Shown here: positions 33,053 through 45,944 of the stretch, one piece after another
Numbering within the stretch: the first letter of the stretch is position 1
How the letters are laid out: every line of letters starts with the position of its first letter
NCBI RefSeq assembly: GCF_019578655.1
Contig: NC_063262.1
Location: 7,199,582-7,263,581 of the forward strand
Direction: 5' to 3'
Source: Ricinus communis
Lineage: Eukaryota > Streptophyta > Magnoliopsida > Malpighiales > Euphorbiaceae
Length of the DNA stretch: 64,000 nucleotides
Notes under the pieces: generated by a model
The model's database searches: none
The model's input: the letters and a program-made list of their open reading frames with translations, nothing else
Told to the model about the DNA's origin: nothing
Made by a program: the position numbers and the translations under genes

Positions 33053-35116
33053 GTCATACCTAACAGTTATTAATTGTTTCATGGAATTAATGGTTAATTT
33101 TTTTCTAATTATCTAATTAGAATTAATAGATTTGGTGAATTGAATAACTCTTCATGTAAATTGTCTTTTTTCTTTTTGCCCTTCATGCTGGTGGGCATCA
33201 TTGAGACAACATCAGTACCACTAAGCAATAGTTCATTTACTTTCTTCTTTTTCTTTTTTTGTCAACACATCAATGCAGTAAATACTATGAGGAAAAAATA
33301 ATTAGAAGAGAACTAACTAGCTTATTTATACTTGTCATGCTTAGGTACAGCCAGAGACGCTGGTAAGTGCAGACTATGAAGGATATGGTTGAAAAGATGA
33401 TAATCCATCTGTCTTTAAAAATGAATAGTCTAAATAGCCAAGACAATATGCAACAACTGCAAGGTGAATACCAAATCACAAATGGTTATGGTCCAATTAG
33501 AGCCTCTCAAATCATGCGAGTAAGTCTTGAATGGAAACCTACTAATTAGTCAGACCAAAACAGATTCTCGTATATTAATTATGATTTATGCTATATAGAA
33601 TCACTGGAATACTTGGATTACATAGGAGGATTTCAGATTCATGTCATCAAATGGTATAAATGCTGTGAGAATCTCAGTCGGATGGTGGATAGCATTTGAT
33701 CCTACACCACCAAAGCCTTTTGCTGGGGGCTCCTTGCAAGCCTTGGACAATGCTTTCAACTGGGCAGAGTAAATTCATATTAAAATCATTGACCAAACTA
33801 TACTTTTTCATCAATTTGTACAATATTAATTGTTAATCGGTAGAATTAGTTGTTATCACCATAATCAAATTGTCTTATTTTTAGTATCATTATAAAGGCG
33901 ATATCATTGCCAAAGGTAAGACTTACCTCCTTTATATGTATATACTGTAATAAACAAGAAAGTTTGACTATTTTACAGTTGGATTTGAATAATTAATGCA
34001 TAGCTCAAACATTAAATATTAAAATATGCTAATGTAGATGAAATGTGCATATAAGTAAGTATTTGTACTAGCCAAAAAGTTTCCTTTGTCCACTGCCACG
34101 CGCACTAATTTGATTAATGTTCTGGCCTTTCTGTATATTTAATTTACAATAATATCTTGTTATTCAATATTTGTACAGAAAATACGGAATGAAGATAATT
34201 GTGTATTTGCATGCAGCTCCGGGCTCACAAAACGGCAATGATCATAGTGGTACAATAGACCCTTCTCTAGAATGTGGAGATTCGAAAATACAAGACACAG
34301 TAAATATCATAGACTTCCTAGTAAAAAGGTCAAATAAGATATTAACTCTTAAATAATTATATTTATCAAATTGATTACATTATTTTCTTGATTTTATTCA
34401 ATATATAAAAAAGTTATACTCTGAATTCTAATATAGACACTATTACGAAGCAGACATGCAAGTAATTCAAGTTTTACAGCAATTGAATTATTGAATGAGC
34501 CTTTAGCCCCTATAGTCAGCCTAGAGACCTTTTGAAGTATTATCAAGCAAGTTATAATGCTATAAGGAAGTATACCCAAAATGCTTACGTGATCCTCTCA
34601 AACAGATTGGGACCTGCTGATTCAAAAGAATTGCTCTCTTTCACAAGTAACCTCAATCGTGTAGTTATCGATGTCCATTTCTATAATATGTTCTATGATC
34701 AATTGTTTAAGGGTAATAATGCAGAATGGAACATCAATAACATTTGGAATGACCGAGCTTATCAACTCAGTGGACTAAATACTGCAAATGGCCTTCTCAC
34801 TTTTGTTGGTATATTAAAAATATTTTATGCATTTATTAATACACATATGCATACATATATACACACACACATATTTTTTGAAATACCTTATGAAAGTTAT
34901 GTAAATTAATTTAATTTATAGGGGAATGGATTGGAGAATGGAAAGTATAGGGTGTATCAGTCTAAGACTATCAGAATTTTGTTAATGCACAACAAGAAGT
35001 CTATCAAAAAGCTACATTTGGATAGGCATATTGGTCATACAAGCTTAAAAATCTTACAAAAATTTCACTGGAGCCTTAAATGGATGATTCAGAAAAACTA
35101 TCTTAAAGTTTTATAA

Positions 35117-37014
35117 GCCCTTAATGGACATAACAGACATCACCCAAACAAGCATGCAATACAAGAACGTAATGCAATATGTCAATAAATAACTCTTCAC
35201 TAGTTATAATAAAGGCCAAACATAGAAGCAATGTGTAGCATATGATGTTCCTATGCAGTAGTTATATCTTGCATTTACTTCTTAACAAATAAACGTGTAC
35301 ATGTAGTACCTTTACTTGGGCTGCTCCATAATATAAAAACATTTGGCAACTTATTTAGATTGTCTGGTTTCTTATTATGCATCAATTAATTCAATTGTTG
35401 GACAGAGTACCCTGTAATATATGATTGCGCTTCCTCCTTCCTCTCTTTAAGCAAGCCTCTCTCTTCTTTCTACAGCTCATCACAGAGAAACAACTAGTGC
35501 AATTTTAATAAGTCAAACTGGGAAAGGATTTCTCCTCAGGTTTTCAAAACTACATCCATTTGTTCATAAATCCATAGTCATTAAAATAAAATAGATATAG
35601 GTAATTAAAATCTAATATATATACTTATATATCTTATTAATATATAGTAATTTGGGAAATAAAGGCATTTTACATAGTACTTAAAATATTAATCTTTATT
35701 ATATGCTTGTAGACAAATATTTTCGAAAGATGATGATCCAATAAACATCCTCAAAATCTAATAAATAAGGATAGTTATCTCAAAAATAATACAATATCTT
35801 TTAACAGCCAACAACCGTAGGTGATATCGCATAGGCTGCAAAATTAATGTGTACTTGTATAACTAAATTATCCTTGTAAGTGAAAGGACGTTGTTAAAAT
35901 AAAGCAAATCTAATAAGAGAATTGACTATATACAGCTTCTCCAGCAATCGGTGCTTTTATGGCTTTTGAGGATATTGATGCTTTCTTCGTTCCAAATCTA
36001 TAATTGTTGATGATTATATATTTTAACTTTTGAAAATATTAATTGATCCACTTAAGCTTAGGCTTTCTTTAATGTTATAATTATGATCCATTTAAGCTTA
36101 TTAGTAGCGAAAAATGGCATGTAGGCTAATGGAAATGTTAGCTCAGTGCCACATCGTCATTCATAACAATATGCTTAAAAATGCTTAGTGAAATGACTAC
36201 TAGAACTATTATAAAAAGAATTGAGATAATAATATAAATGATTATTAATTTTGCATTTAGTTTTATTTTGATTATAAAATTTTAATTTATTTTATTTCAG
36301 TCATTCAATTTTAAATTTTAATTGCAATTTAGTCATTTTATTCATAAAAAATTGACATGTTATATTTTTCTTTCTTAATTATTTTTTTTTTGTTGGTTGT
36401 TTTTATCCTATGTCGATATTTTATTTACTAAATAACTAAATTGAAATAAGATTAAAGTCGAATGACGGAAACAAAATAAATTTAATTTTTTTGGCTAAAA
36501 TGAAACTATATGCAAAATTCAATATCCATTTATATCATTATTTCAAAAGAATTAAAAAAAATTATCAAACTGAAAAGCTATAATATATTTTTTTTTGTAC
36601 TTTTTCATAAAATATAGCGTGTTTTTAAGTTGGAAAAATAATTTATTTTTATTCCTTAAGATAATATTTATTATTATAATTTCATTTAAAATATTTACAC
36701 ATTTAGTTAATTTCAGGAGAGATGCGTTGATTGAAAATTTAGAATTTAAGAATTTAATCCTCACAAAAATTCATTTTTAACTTTCTTTAGTCTTATAACA
36801 TAATTAAATTTGGAGTTAAAAGGAACCTTTGTTCATTTTCTTTTTTCAACTAAGGATGAGCTAGTGTCCATAGTCTCTATATCAACTTTAAAAGGAAGTG
36901 CTCTCATCTAATGCACATGTCCATGTTTGCATGACATATATAATTTGTGACATAAGCCTGCATTACCACCAAATGCCTTCTGGCTTCTCTAGACTCCCAT
37001 TGCCAAAATCCTTA
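35117..37014. other. 3' flank of the pseudogene and intergenic DNA
   Basis: The first ~300 bp (to about 35420) align with the 3' flank of the intact GH5 gene, for example GTCAATAAATAACT against GTCAATGAATAACT and GACAGAGTACCCT against GACAGAGCACCCT. This marks the right edge of the segmental duplication. Beyond it the sequence is AT-rich with nothing to annotate. Confidence 0.55.
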
Positions 37015-37283
37015 GGGTGTGTTTGTTAGTGGAGTAAAATAAAAGTGCAAAACTACATGCGTCTTCTACCCCTCGATCTTTCCTTAACTAGACTCAGTCT
37101 CTCATATATCAAGACACATAATGGTAGGTTCTAGGTTCAATTTATATATGGAGTTCACCTCACTTCTCTTGGTCCATGAGATAGACTTGGTTCAGGTAAG
37201 AATCACCCTCTTTTCAAAATGTTACTTATGTAACTTTTAACTTCCATTTTCTTTTTTTCTCTTTTAATGTACCAAATGCATCC
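37015..37283. mobile_element. Tourist-like (PIF/Harbinger) MITE
   Basis: 269 bp with ends GGGTGTGTTTG and CAAATGCATCC (inverted, 9 of 11 matching), flanked by the 3-bp duplication TTA (37012-37014 and 37284-37286). Non-coding. The GGGTGTGTTTG-type terminus and TWA duplication are typical of PIF/Harbinger elements. It differs from the two MITEs in the first 7.5 kb. Confidence 0.65.
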
Positions 37284-37286
37284 TTA

Positions 37287-38249
37287 CTAATAGTGAAAGC
37301 ACTACTACCATAGTGGTAAGCATTTAATTGTTTGAAGTTGTTCATTGGTAGCACTATCATAGTGATCAAGTGTTGTATTATTTTCAAGAACATATTATTA
37401 ATATTGTTTCCATTCTACACTTCTATATATACTAATATTTTCAGTCAAAATATCACTAGATAAGTTGGGTTATTCAAACCATTTGTAATTCTATTATTGA
37501 AAAAGAGACTTACATTAGGTGAACTAAAAATCACTATGCCTAATTTTTAAAATATTTTTACATTTACCACTAAACCAACAAATTAATATTTAGAAATTAA
37601 ATTTAACCCTCAATTTTTAGTAGCCTGAATGCCAAATAATTGTTTGAAATTGCCAAGCAGTTGAACCGATTGAATTGAACAACGATTGTGGTACCTGATG
37701 ACTATACTTAACTTTCAAATTCAAGAAGATAGTAAAAGTTTAAGATATTGATGAAATAGGAAACCACTGATCTTGAAGAAAAGGAAGCTGCCAAAGAAAT
37801 GAGTAATCTAATTAAACAATTCTTATAATTTGATCGGAAAACTGCAAAATATTAAATTTATTAGAGCATATATATGATCAATAGAAAGGTTGAAGTATAT
37901 CTTTTCTGAAAATAATAGTTGGACGATTACAATCAAGGATCTATTTTTGGGGTGTAACCTCGACTGGAGGTTAGAAAATTGGACTGGAATATAGTGAGCT
38001 TTACAAATACATTTCAAACCCCCAAAAAGAAATTAATTAGAAGGGCTTTCCTCAAAGTAGATAAAAACAATAATTAAATTTAGTTAATTTAACTTAGAAT
38101 AACTATATAAAAGAATTCATAAAGACATTGAATAGTATTAAATAGAGATTTGTTTGCAATAATAAATAAATATAGGAACTGAGGGTTGTTAAGGAAAAAG
38201 AAATACTTACGCAAGACCAGATTTTTCAGTGTTTACTATTAAGATGATA
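37287..38249. other. Intergenic DNA left of the intact GH5 gene
   Basis: AT-rich with no recognised gene or repeat. The segmental duplication begins near 38245. Confidence 0.5.
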
Positions 38250-38465
38250 AATATAGGTGGTGGTGATAGCATTTGAAGTTGTTGAAATAGAAGTAGCCAT
38301 TGCCCTATCAGATGAAAGTTTAATTAATGATCAGACTTGCACAAAATTCTTATAGTTAATGGAGGGCGCATTCAGATAATGCTTCCTTTTGACGAAGCTC
38401 ACGTCATTAATTTGCCTCTTTATATTCTTAAATATTTCCATTTTCTCATCGAGCAAGTGTCCTAA
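38250..38465 (+). promoter_or_regulatory. Promoter block of the intact GH5 gene (duplicated)
   Basis: Homologous to 31081-31300. It contains TTTGACGA with a TTGAC W-box core at about 38388-38395, and an AT-rich TTTATATT at 38419-38426 in place of the TATAAA of the pseudogene. If that is the TATA box, the 5' UTR would be very short (under about 20 nt). Confidence 0.55.
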
Positions 38466-41400
38466 ATGGCTTACCATTTCTTTCTCTTCGCTTTTTACTT
38501 GTGTTTTTATGTTCTCTCTTTGTCCCTGGCACAACCATTTAGAGCTGTGAATTTAGGTAACTGGCTGGTCACAGAAGGATGGATGAAACCTTCTCTGTTT
38601 GATGGTATCCCTAACAAAGATCTTTTGGTACGTAATCCGCACTACTTTCATGCGTAAACTTTTCACCTTAACTATGACGCATATTAATTGGATATTTCTT
38701 TCATATATGAACTTAAGAAGTCTTTCCTGTGTGATTTTGGGCAATTGGTAGGATGGGACTCGAGTGCAATTCTTCTCTATAAAGCTGCAGAGGTATCTCT
38801 GCGCCGAAAATGCAGGCGGAACGAATCTTGTAGCCAACCGCATCAACGCAGACACCTGGGAAACTTTTGCAGTAATTGAAACTCATTTGTAGACTTAATT
38901 ATGTCCACTATATAGTTTCTTAATCAAGTTACATAATGGGTCTTACTGTGGGATATCTGAATTTAAGAGGCTTAAAAATTATATTTTTAAAGGAAAAATT
39001 ATCTAATATAACGTTAACTTTGCCATTTTTTACCCTCACCTTCACATTTTAACATTTTGATTTATTATTTTTATAACTTTTAGCAAATCTATTCAAGCTC
39101 ATTTAGAGTTATGTCTTTAATGATGTGACATGTAAAAATATTTTATTTTATGCTAATATGGAATCCAGCCTTAACTATAATTATTCCATCTACCATAACC
39201 TTTGACCATTTTTTTAATATATCCTCATCCATCTAAAACATACAGTTTTCTAATCATATATATATTTATATATATAGAAATAACAATATTTCTATCTTTT
39301 CTTCTTTATCAAAATTTTTTAGGTCAAGTGGTATGTTTATAGAAAAATAGATTTTAGAGAGAGAAAGCAAAGAGAGATTTGTATTTATAAAAACTACAAA
39401 ATAAAATACAAATTCAATCAAGACATCTATATAATCCAATACTATATCAATAAGAAACAAATATATAAAATTAATCTATATCACAAAAAAGAAAAAACAA
39501 CAATAAACCTAACATTATTCTAAAATATATCAATCAAACAATTAAAGAAAATTAAAAAAAAATTACTATAAGATTAGTAGAATTCAAAAAACATAATTAA
39601 AGAAAAATAAATACTCACAAAGAAACAAACAAAATTAAAGAAACCAACAAAAAGCTAAAATATCAAGATATTAAAAGACATGTATCTTTATTATACCTCT
39701 AAGTTGTTGATGAGGAAAAATAACTTTTAATACCATTTGATATTCTTGTGTTTCTTGTTCTTGTTGTTATACTTTATCAAATAGTAATGAGAAAAACTCT
39801 TGGAAAAGACTGCTTTATGTCTTTTTGTCTTCTGTATTTATAATAGTCGCCACCCTCTTTCTTTTCATTTCTCTCTCTATAATCACAAACATTCTTTTGC
39901 ATTCTTTTTCTAAAATCTTATAAAAAAACATCGATATCATTTCTACCTTTCTTTTCTTTCATGAGGGTATATTTATTAAAATGATTACAAATCAGGATAG
40001 ATTGGACAACTTTTGGTATGGATTTCATGTTGGCAAAAAATAGAACACATATATATGCCACATCATCAAAAGCATATGTCTAAGGAGGGTGTATTCAATT
40101 AAGACTTTTAAAGACTTTAATGGAGTTTAAAAGTCAGGATGTATTCAATAATAACTTTAAAAAACTTTCTATAAGTCATGAGATATTCAATATAGACTTT
40201 TAAAAACTTCAAAAAGTATAGAAATTAGTGATTATTCAATTATAACTTTTATTAAGTCTTTAAAAGTAAGCTAGTATTCAAAAAGTCATTGACTTTTATA
40301 TATTTTTAATGACTTTTTATGCATAGTTATGAATAAAAATTCTCAAGATTTCTCTTTCACTTTTTTTCAAAATTTCAATAGACTTTCTTTTTCGAAAACT
40401 CATCTTTTTTCTTTTCAAATTGTCCTGCATTATCATCTTCATTTCTCTTTACCATATTCTCCATCTTAAAAAATATAAGAAATTGGATGAAACTGAGAAG
40501 TTAAGAATTATTTACTAATAATATTTTCTTGTACTCATACATACAAAAAATTTAATTAAAGTTTTTAATTTAATTTTAAAATGGCCCTCATAAAAAATAT
40601 GAATTTTAAATAAAGCATTTAGTGACTTTTTTTGAGCAAACAACCCCATCATATGTAGACTTTAGGTTTTATTAGAAAGATTATTTGGATAATTTTATCT
40701 GTTGGTAAACGTGATTGTCATTATAGTATTTATCAATTAATTAGTAATTGTGATTATTATTAGTTTAAGTATTTATCAAATAAGTAATAAATAAAATGTA
40801 ATGAGCATAATATAAATTTAGTAGTTTAATTGGAAATAAATTGTAATATAATAATTTCTTTTGAAAGAATTATTTTCTTGGCAAAAAAATAGTGTTCATG
40901 TTATAAGGTAGAAATTTTAATAATAATATGAATTTAATATAATAATAAAATTAAGTCCATTACTTATATATAAAGTTGCATATAACATTATGTGGAATCA
41001 TTTTTAAAGTAAACGCAGAAAAAAAAGAAAAATATGAAGAAAATAATAAAAAATGATTAAATTTATTTTTAAATAATTAAATAATAGATAAATAATAGTT
41101 TATGAAAAGCAATAAAGTCTATTAATATCTATAAAAGTATTTTTAAGTAAAATCTATGAAAGTCATTCATAAAATTATGAATTCCGTAAAAGTAATATTC
41201 CATATTTTTAAGTAATATGGGTTATAGTAATTATAATCGAATGTAGGCATCATAGTAATTTTTTCTATAAAATTTGATAATATTTCAATGATAAAATATT
41301 TTTTTATATTATATTAATGGATTATTTTAAAGAATGGGTGAAATAATACATTAACTCAAACATTAAAAAAGTCACTGAAAAATAAAGGATTAACTTGTTT

Positions 41401-43454
41401 ATTTCGCATAACTTCAAGAAGGTTATTGTAATTTACCTAAATATTCAGATACTGAGACTCTATTATAATTAATATATTTGATGGACAAAAAACTATTCAA
41501 TATTAAAATATTAGTTTATTAAGTTCAGAAAAGATGAAACTATAAAATACTATAAGATATATTTAAATAAATTACATACATAAATTTAAAAATCAACAAA
41601 GTATTGTCTAAAATAATAATTTATTATTAAACTACAAACTAAATATTTAGTTTTCAATCCAAGAAGTAATTACCATAAAAAAGCTCATACTCTTAAATAA
41701 CTTCATTTCACTTCTTGCTTTTGGTGGCAAATGTGTAAAAGAAACTTATTTTATTTAGTAGTTTCTAAATTTCTTTCCATTTGGTAACTACTAAAATTTT
41801 AATTTTTTTTGAGAATAATAAGCATCAACATAATAAATACTAATACTATATTTGGTTAAAAATCATTAAAAAATTGAATTTATTTATACATGAATTCATA
41901 TATCTTATTTATTAAAGAATAACTAAGAATTCACTTCAAATAAAATTAAGATTATACCTGAAATGATTTATAATAAGATAAAAATTCGTGGAGATAGAAG
42001 ATATAAGAGAAAATTAAATGAAATTGGTTTTATGAAATAACTTAGTTTATTAATATAAAATTTATTTAAAATTTTTACTTATTTTACTAGAATTTAATTT
42101 ACTTATTCTAAATTTCATTGGAAAAGTTATCTAAATAAATAATTATACTCTTTTTCTTTCAAAATGATCTTTTTGATTATTTTTCTGGAGATAGTAATAA
42201 AAATATCTTGAAACTAGTGATGAAATTAAATTATCTTTTAAAATAATTCTAATTGTACTATTTTTTTTTTTTAAATATGCAGTTGTGGAGAATCAATGAG
42301 AACTTTTTCTATTTGAGATTAGTGATCAATGACAAGCAATTTGTAGGATTGGAAAGTCAAGGAAACAAAATAGTGGCAATTTCACATTCTGCTGGAGATC
42401 CCGAAAGATTTCAGATTATAAGAAATAGATGTGATCCTAATCGAGTTCGCCTTCAAGCATCTAATGGAAAATTCATTCAAGTAATTCATTCATCCTTTTT
42501 CTTTTTTGCCAAATGTAAATTTAAGCACTTGAATTTGATTCATCTAGTTATTTTAGCACATTAACTTTTTGATAAAATTTAATAAACACTTTAATTTATT
42601 TTTTTGTGATATTTAAACACTTTTAAAATATAACTTCGTTTAATACGTCTATGTATACTACTCATGAGTATTACTTATCATTGTTTACTTTTCATTCTCT
42701 TGGTTGTTCATTTATTTTTTTTAATGCTTTTCGGGGATTAAGTAAATATAGCTTTGAATACAAAATTGAAACATTATTGCATTTTAATTATTTACTAATC
42801 GTTTATCTGTGTGTTGCACGACCGTTATTATTATTTCGATTATAAAATCAAGTCTATAAGTACAATTTAATAAAAATAATTTATATTTAATACTAATTTA
42901 TAATATTTTAAACAATAATAGCAAACTAACTATTTAATAACGTCCTTAATTTCTTTTTAAAAATTTATTAGTGCAATAATATAAAAATTATTTTTAAAAT
43001 ATTTATTTATTAATGTTAATATTATATAAATTAATACTATAATTTATATCATTGTCTTTTAAATTAGAAATTATTATAATAATTAAAAAATAATTTATTA
43101 GTTAACATAATATTTAAAAATATATTTTTTCTATAATTAGAATTATTATTAATTAGAAAACTAATTTATTAGTTAATATGATATTAAAATATAATTAATA
43201 TGTTATTTTTTATAATAATCATTATCTAATTAGAAAATTAATCATTGTTTAATTAGAAAACTAAATTATTATTAAAATGTTATTTCTAATGAATGATTAA
43301 TTAGGAATGTAACTTATTAATCAATAAATTAATAGAAAAATTATAAAATTACACATAAGTTTGAGTCCATGTGTCAAAAATAAGTACAAATCTCAAGACA
43401 ACAATCTTATATGTCAAAACTAAATATACATGTCAAAAAATTTTAGGTCTCAAA

Positions 43455-43500
<46 letters not shown>

Positions 43501-45944
43501 AGATTTCAGAAATATAGAGCTATTATCATTTTAAAATTTTAGTTATTATTCAGTTGAAATTTTTTGATTTTTCAATTGATTAAAAACTTAGTTACATTTT
43601 CATCATAAATAAAATTTTTTAAAGTAGTTTTCTGACAGAATAGGTCTCAAAACATAATATTATTATAATTTGTTAGATTTTTTCTATAATTTGTTCAAAT
43701 ATATGCATATCATCCATTGTTTTGCATAAATTTATTTTCACAATTAATTTCTGATCTCAATATTTTATGATAGAGCATATATGATACTAGAATCATAATA
43801 ATTTACATTGGCAATTTTTTTTAGTTTGAATTAGCGTATTAAGATTAGATGATAACTCTTATATTGATGGGTATTTATGCTCATTCATCTTGAGTATTTA
43901 ATTCTATGTGGCCTTAACAATATTTTTAATTTGTTTATTGTTTATTTTGTTAGTTTCCTATTTTGAATTTATATACATGGGATTGAATAGCTCTTCATGT
44001 AAATTGTCGTTTTTGATACTCATAGGCGCTTGTAAAGACAATTTTAGTACAGCTAAGCAAAACTCTTTTGGTTAAATTTTTCTTTGTTGGTTAATTATAT
44101 ACTTATATAGGTACAGTCAGAGACGCTAGTAATTGCAAACTATGATAGATATGGCTGGGAAGATGATAATCCATCTGTGTTCAGAATGAATAATTTGAAC
44201 GGCCAAGATAATATGCAACAACTGCAAGGCGAATACCAAATAACAAATGGTTATGGTCCAATTAAAGCCCCTATAGTCATGCAAGTAAGGCTTGAATAGA
44301 AACATACCAATTCATTTGACCATAAATAGATTCATGTGTACTGATTATGATTTATGCTTTATAGAGTCACTGGAAAGCTTGGATTACAGAAGAGGATTTC
44401 AGATTCATATCAAAGAGTGGTATAAATGCTGTGAGAATCCCAGTTGGATGGTGGATAGCATTTGATCCAACACCACCAAAACCTTTTGTTGGTGGCTCCT
44501 TGCAAGTCTTAGACAAAGCTTTCTACTGGGCAGGGTAAATTCACATTGAAGCTATGTTTTTTGATAAATTTGCATAGCAATTAATTGTTAATTGGTTTGC
44601 CATCACTCTCATCCAATTCTCTTGTTATCATTCCTATTGAAGGTAATATCATTGCTAAAAGGTAAGATTTATCTACACCATACTGAAAAACCTACACATA
44701 GATAGAGTGTTTCGTTTAGCTTGGATAATTGATGTATCTCAATTATTAAACATCAATAAATATATTTATCTATCGGCCCAGTGTATATATTGCAATATAT
44801 GCTTGTACATAGGTGAGTATTTTACTTACTAAAGATTTGTCTTTCTCTACTAGTAATGAGATTCGACCTATATGGAACTAATTCGATTAATAGCTTAAGT
44901 GTATGATATCTCATATATTGGCATTTCATATGATTATGTGCGTTAAAAAAGAATTTTTATGTAAACTTAATTATGAACAGACTCTTATTATTTGTGCAGA
45001 AAATACGGAATGAAGGTGATTGTGGATTTGCATGCAGCTCGAGGCTCACAAAATGGAAATGATCATAGCAGCACAATAGATGGCTCTCTAGAATGGGGAG
45101 ATTCAAAAATACAAGAAACAGTAAATGTCATAGACTTCCTGGCAAAAAGGTCGAACAAAATATTAAACTTTTAAGTAATCTTATTCATCAGATTTATTAA
45201 GTCATTTTATTGATTTAAATAGTTTATGGCATGTAAGAAGGTTATAATCTGAATTCTAATATAAACATTGTTTTATATGAAGCAGATATGCAAGCGATCC
45301 AAGTCTTGTAGCAATTGAATTGTTGAATGAGCCGTTGGCGCCTATGGTCAGCCTGGAAACCCTATTAAAGTATTACCAAGCAGGTTACAATGCTGTAAGG
45401 AAGTACACCCAAAATGCTTACGTGATCTTCTCAAACAGACTAGGACCTGCTGATTCAAAGGAACTGCTATCTTTTGCAACCAACCTTAATCGTGTTGTCA
45501 TTGATGTCCATTTCTATAACCTATTTAATGATCAATTGTTCAAAGGTAAAAGTGCAGAATGGAACATCAATAACATTCGGAATGATCGAGCTTCTCAACT
45601 TAGTAGTTTGACTATTGCGAATGGCCCTCTCACTTTTGTTGGTATGCTTTAAATATTTATGCATTCGCTAATATATATAAACACTTACTAATTGAAATTT
45701 TTTTATAAAAATTATAAAAATTAGCTAATAATAAAAAAATATAATTGTAGGAGAATGGACTGGAGAATGGGAAGTAGTGGGTGCACTAATGCAGGATTAC
45801 CAGAAGTTTGTTAATGTACAGCAAGAAGTATATCGAAGCGCCACATTTGGATGGGCATATTGGTCATATAAGCTTGAAAATCCTAAAAGGACCCATTGGA
45901 GCTTTAAATGTATGATTGAGTACAACTATCTCAAAGTTATATAG
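38466..45944 (+). CDS. Probable glucan 1,3-beta-glucosidase (fascin-like + GH5), intact eight-exon gene
   Basis: Exons: 38466-38627, 38752-38871, 42283-42480, 44111-44284, 44365-44534, 45000-45149, 45286-45641 and 45751-45944. All borders are GT/AG, giving 507 residues. Residues 1-22 form a signal peptide (MAYHFFLFAFYLCFYVLSLS, then LAQ). A conserved RAVNLGNWLVTEGWMKPSLF stretch follows. Residues about 55-165 are the fascin-like beta-trefoil region (VQFFSIKLQRYLCAENAGG; ASNGKFIQ). The GH5 barrel carries NAVRIPVGWW, the acid/base Glu340 in LLNEP, His400 and Tyr402 in DVHFYN, the nucleophile Glu445 in GEWTGEW, and the substrate-site Trp in GWAYW. Length and architecture match plant proteins of the rice GH5BG type, a fascin-domain GH5 beta-glucosidase. 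A retaining exo-acting hydrolase of beta-glucosides or beta-1,3-glucans in the secretory pathway or apoplast is expected; the true substrate is unknown. Introns 2 (3.4 kb) and 3 (1.6 kb) are swollen by repeats. Confidence 0.93.
38872..42282 (+). other. Intron 2 of the intact GH5 gene (3.4 kb)
   Basis: AT-rich with no embedded gene. A cluster of TATTCAA words occurs at 40092-40280. The matching interval of the pseudogene is far shorter because exon 3 and surrounding DNA have gone. It starts GTAATTGAAA and ends in a T-run then TTAAATATGCAG. Confidence 0.8.
40085..40300. repeat. Cluster of TATTCAAT/TTTTAAA words (possible MITE remnant)
   Basis: GTGTATTCAATTAAGACTTT near 40090 recurs in variant form about every 40-50 bp (TATTCAA at 40092, 40142, 40185, 40234 and 40274), each followed by an ACTTTTA-rich segment. 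The opening GGGTGTATTCAATT looks like a MITE terminus, but I found no matching inverted end. Confidence 0.4.
42508..42665. mobile_element. Fragment of the Mutator-like MITE family, in intron 3
   Basis: Follows the left part of the element at 31531-32202: GCCAAATGTAAATTTAAGCA, CACTTGAATTT, TAGTTATTTTA, then TGATATTTAAACACTTTT against TAATATTTAAACACTTTT. The right end is missing. Confidence 0.55.
42880..43495 (-). repeat. Dispersed AT-rich repeat with a (TA)n end, copy 2
   Basis: Reverse-complement relative of 5250-5760, ending in a (TA)n run at about 43458-43492. The shared block TTTATTAGTGCAATAATATA on plus near 42967 is the inverse of the 5.7-kb landmark. It lies inside intron 3 of the intact GH5 gene and is probably part of why that intron is long. 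Confidence 0.5.

Larger units (their letters stand above)
31301..35116 (+). pseudogene. GH5 glucan 1,3-beta-glucosidase-like pseudogene (exon 3 missing, many lesions)
   Basis: Closest relative of the 38-kb gene. Exon equivalents: E1 31301-31461, E2 32421-32540, E4 33345-33519, E5 33599-33768, E6 34179-34328, E7 34454-34808, E8 34922-35116. E1 keeps the ATG and a hydrophobic signal peptide but has lost one base after NLGNWLV and runs into TGA. E3 is absent. E4 has a Trp-to-TGA change and a one-base insertion. E5 has a TAG after WIT. E6 is open but has Cys for Trp in the WGDS motif. E7 keeps LLNEP, then loses one base. E8 has TAG and TAA stops and a one-base insertion. Splice sites are still GT/AG. 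Intron 1 carries a 672-bp MITE. These lesions rule out an active enzyme, though a transcript from the conserved promoter is possible. Confidence 0.95.
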
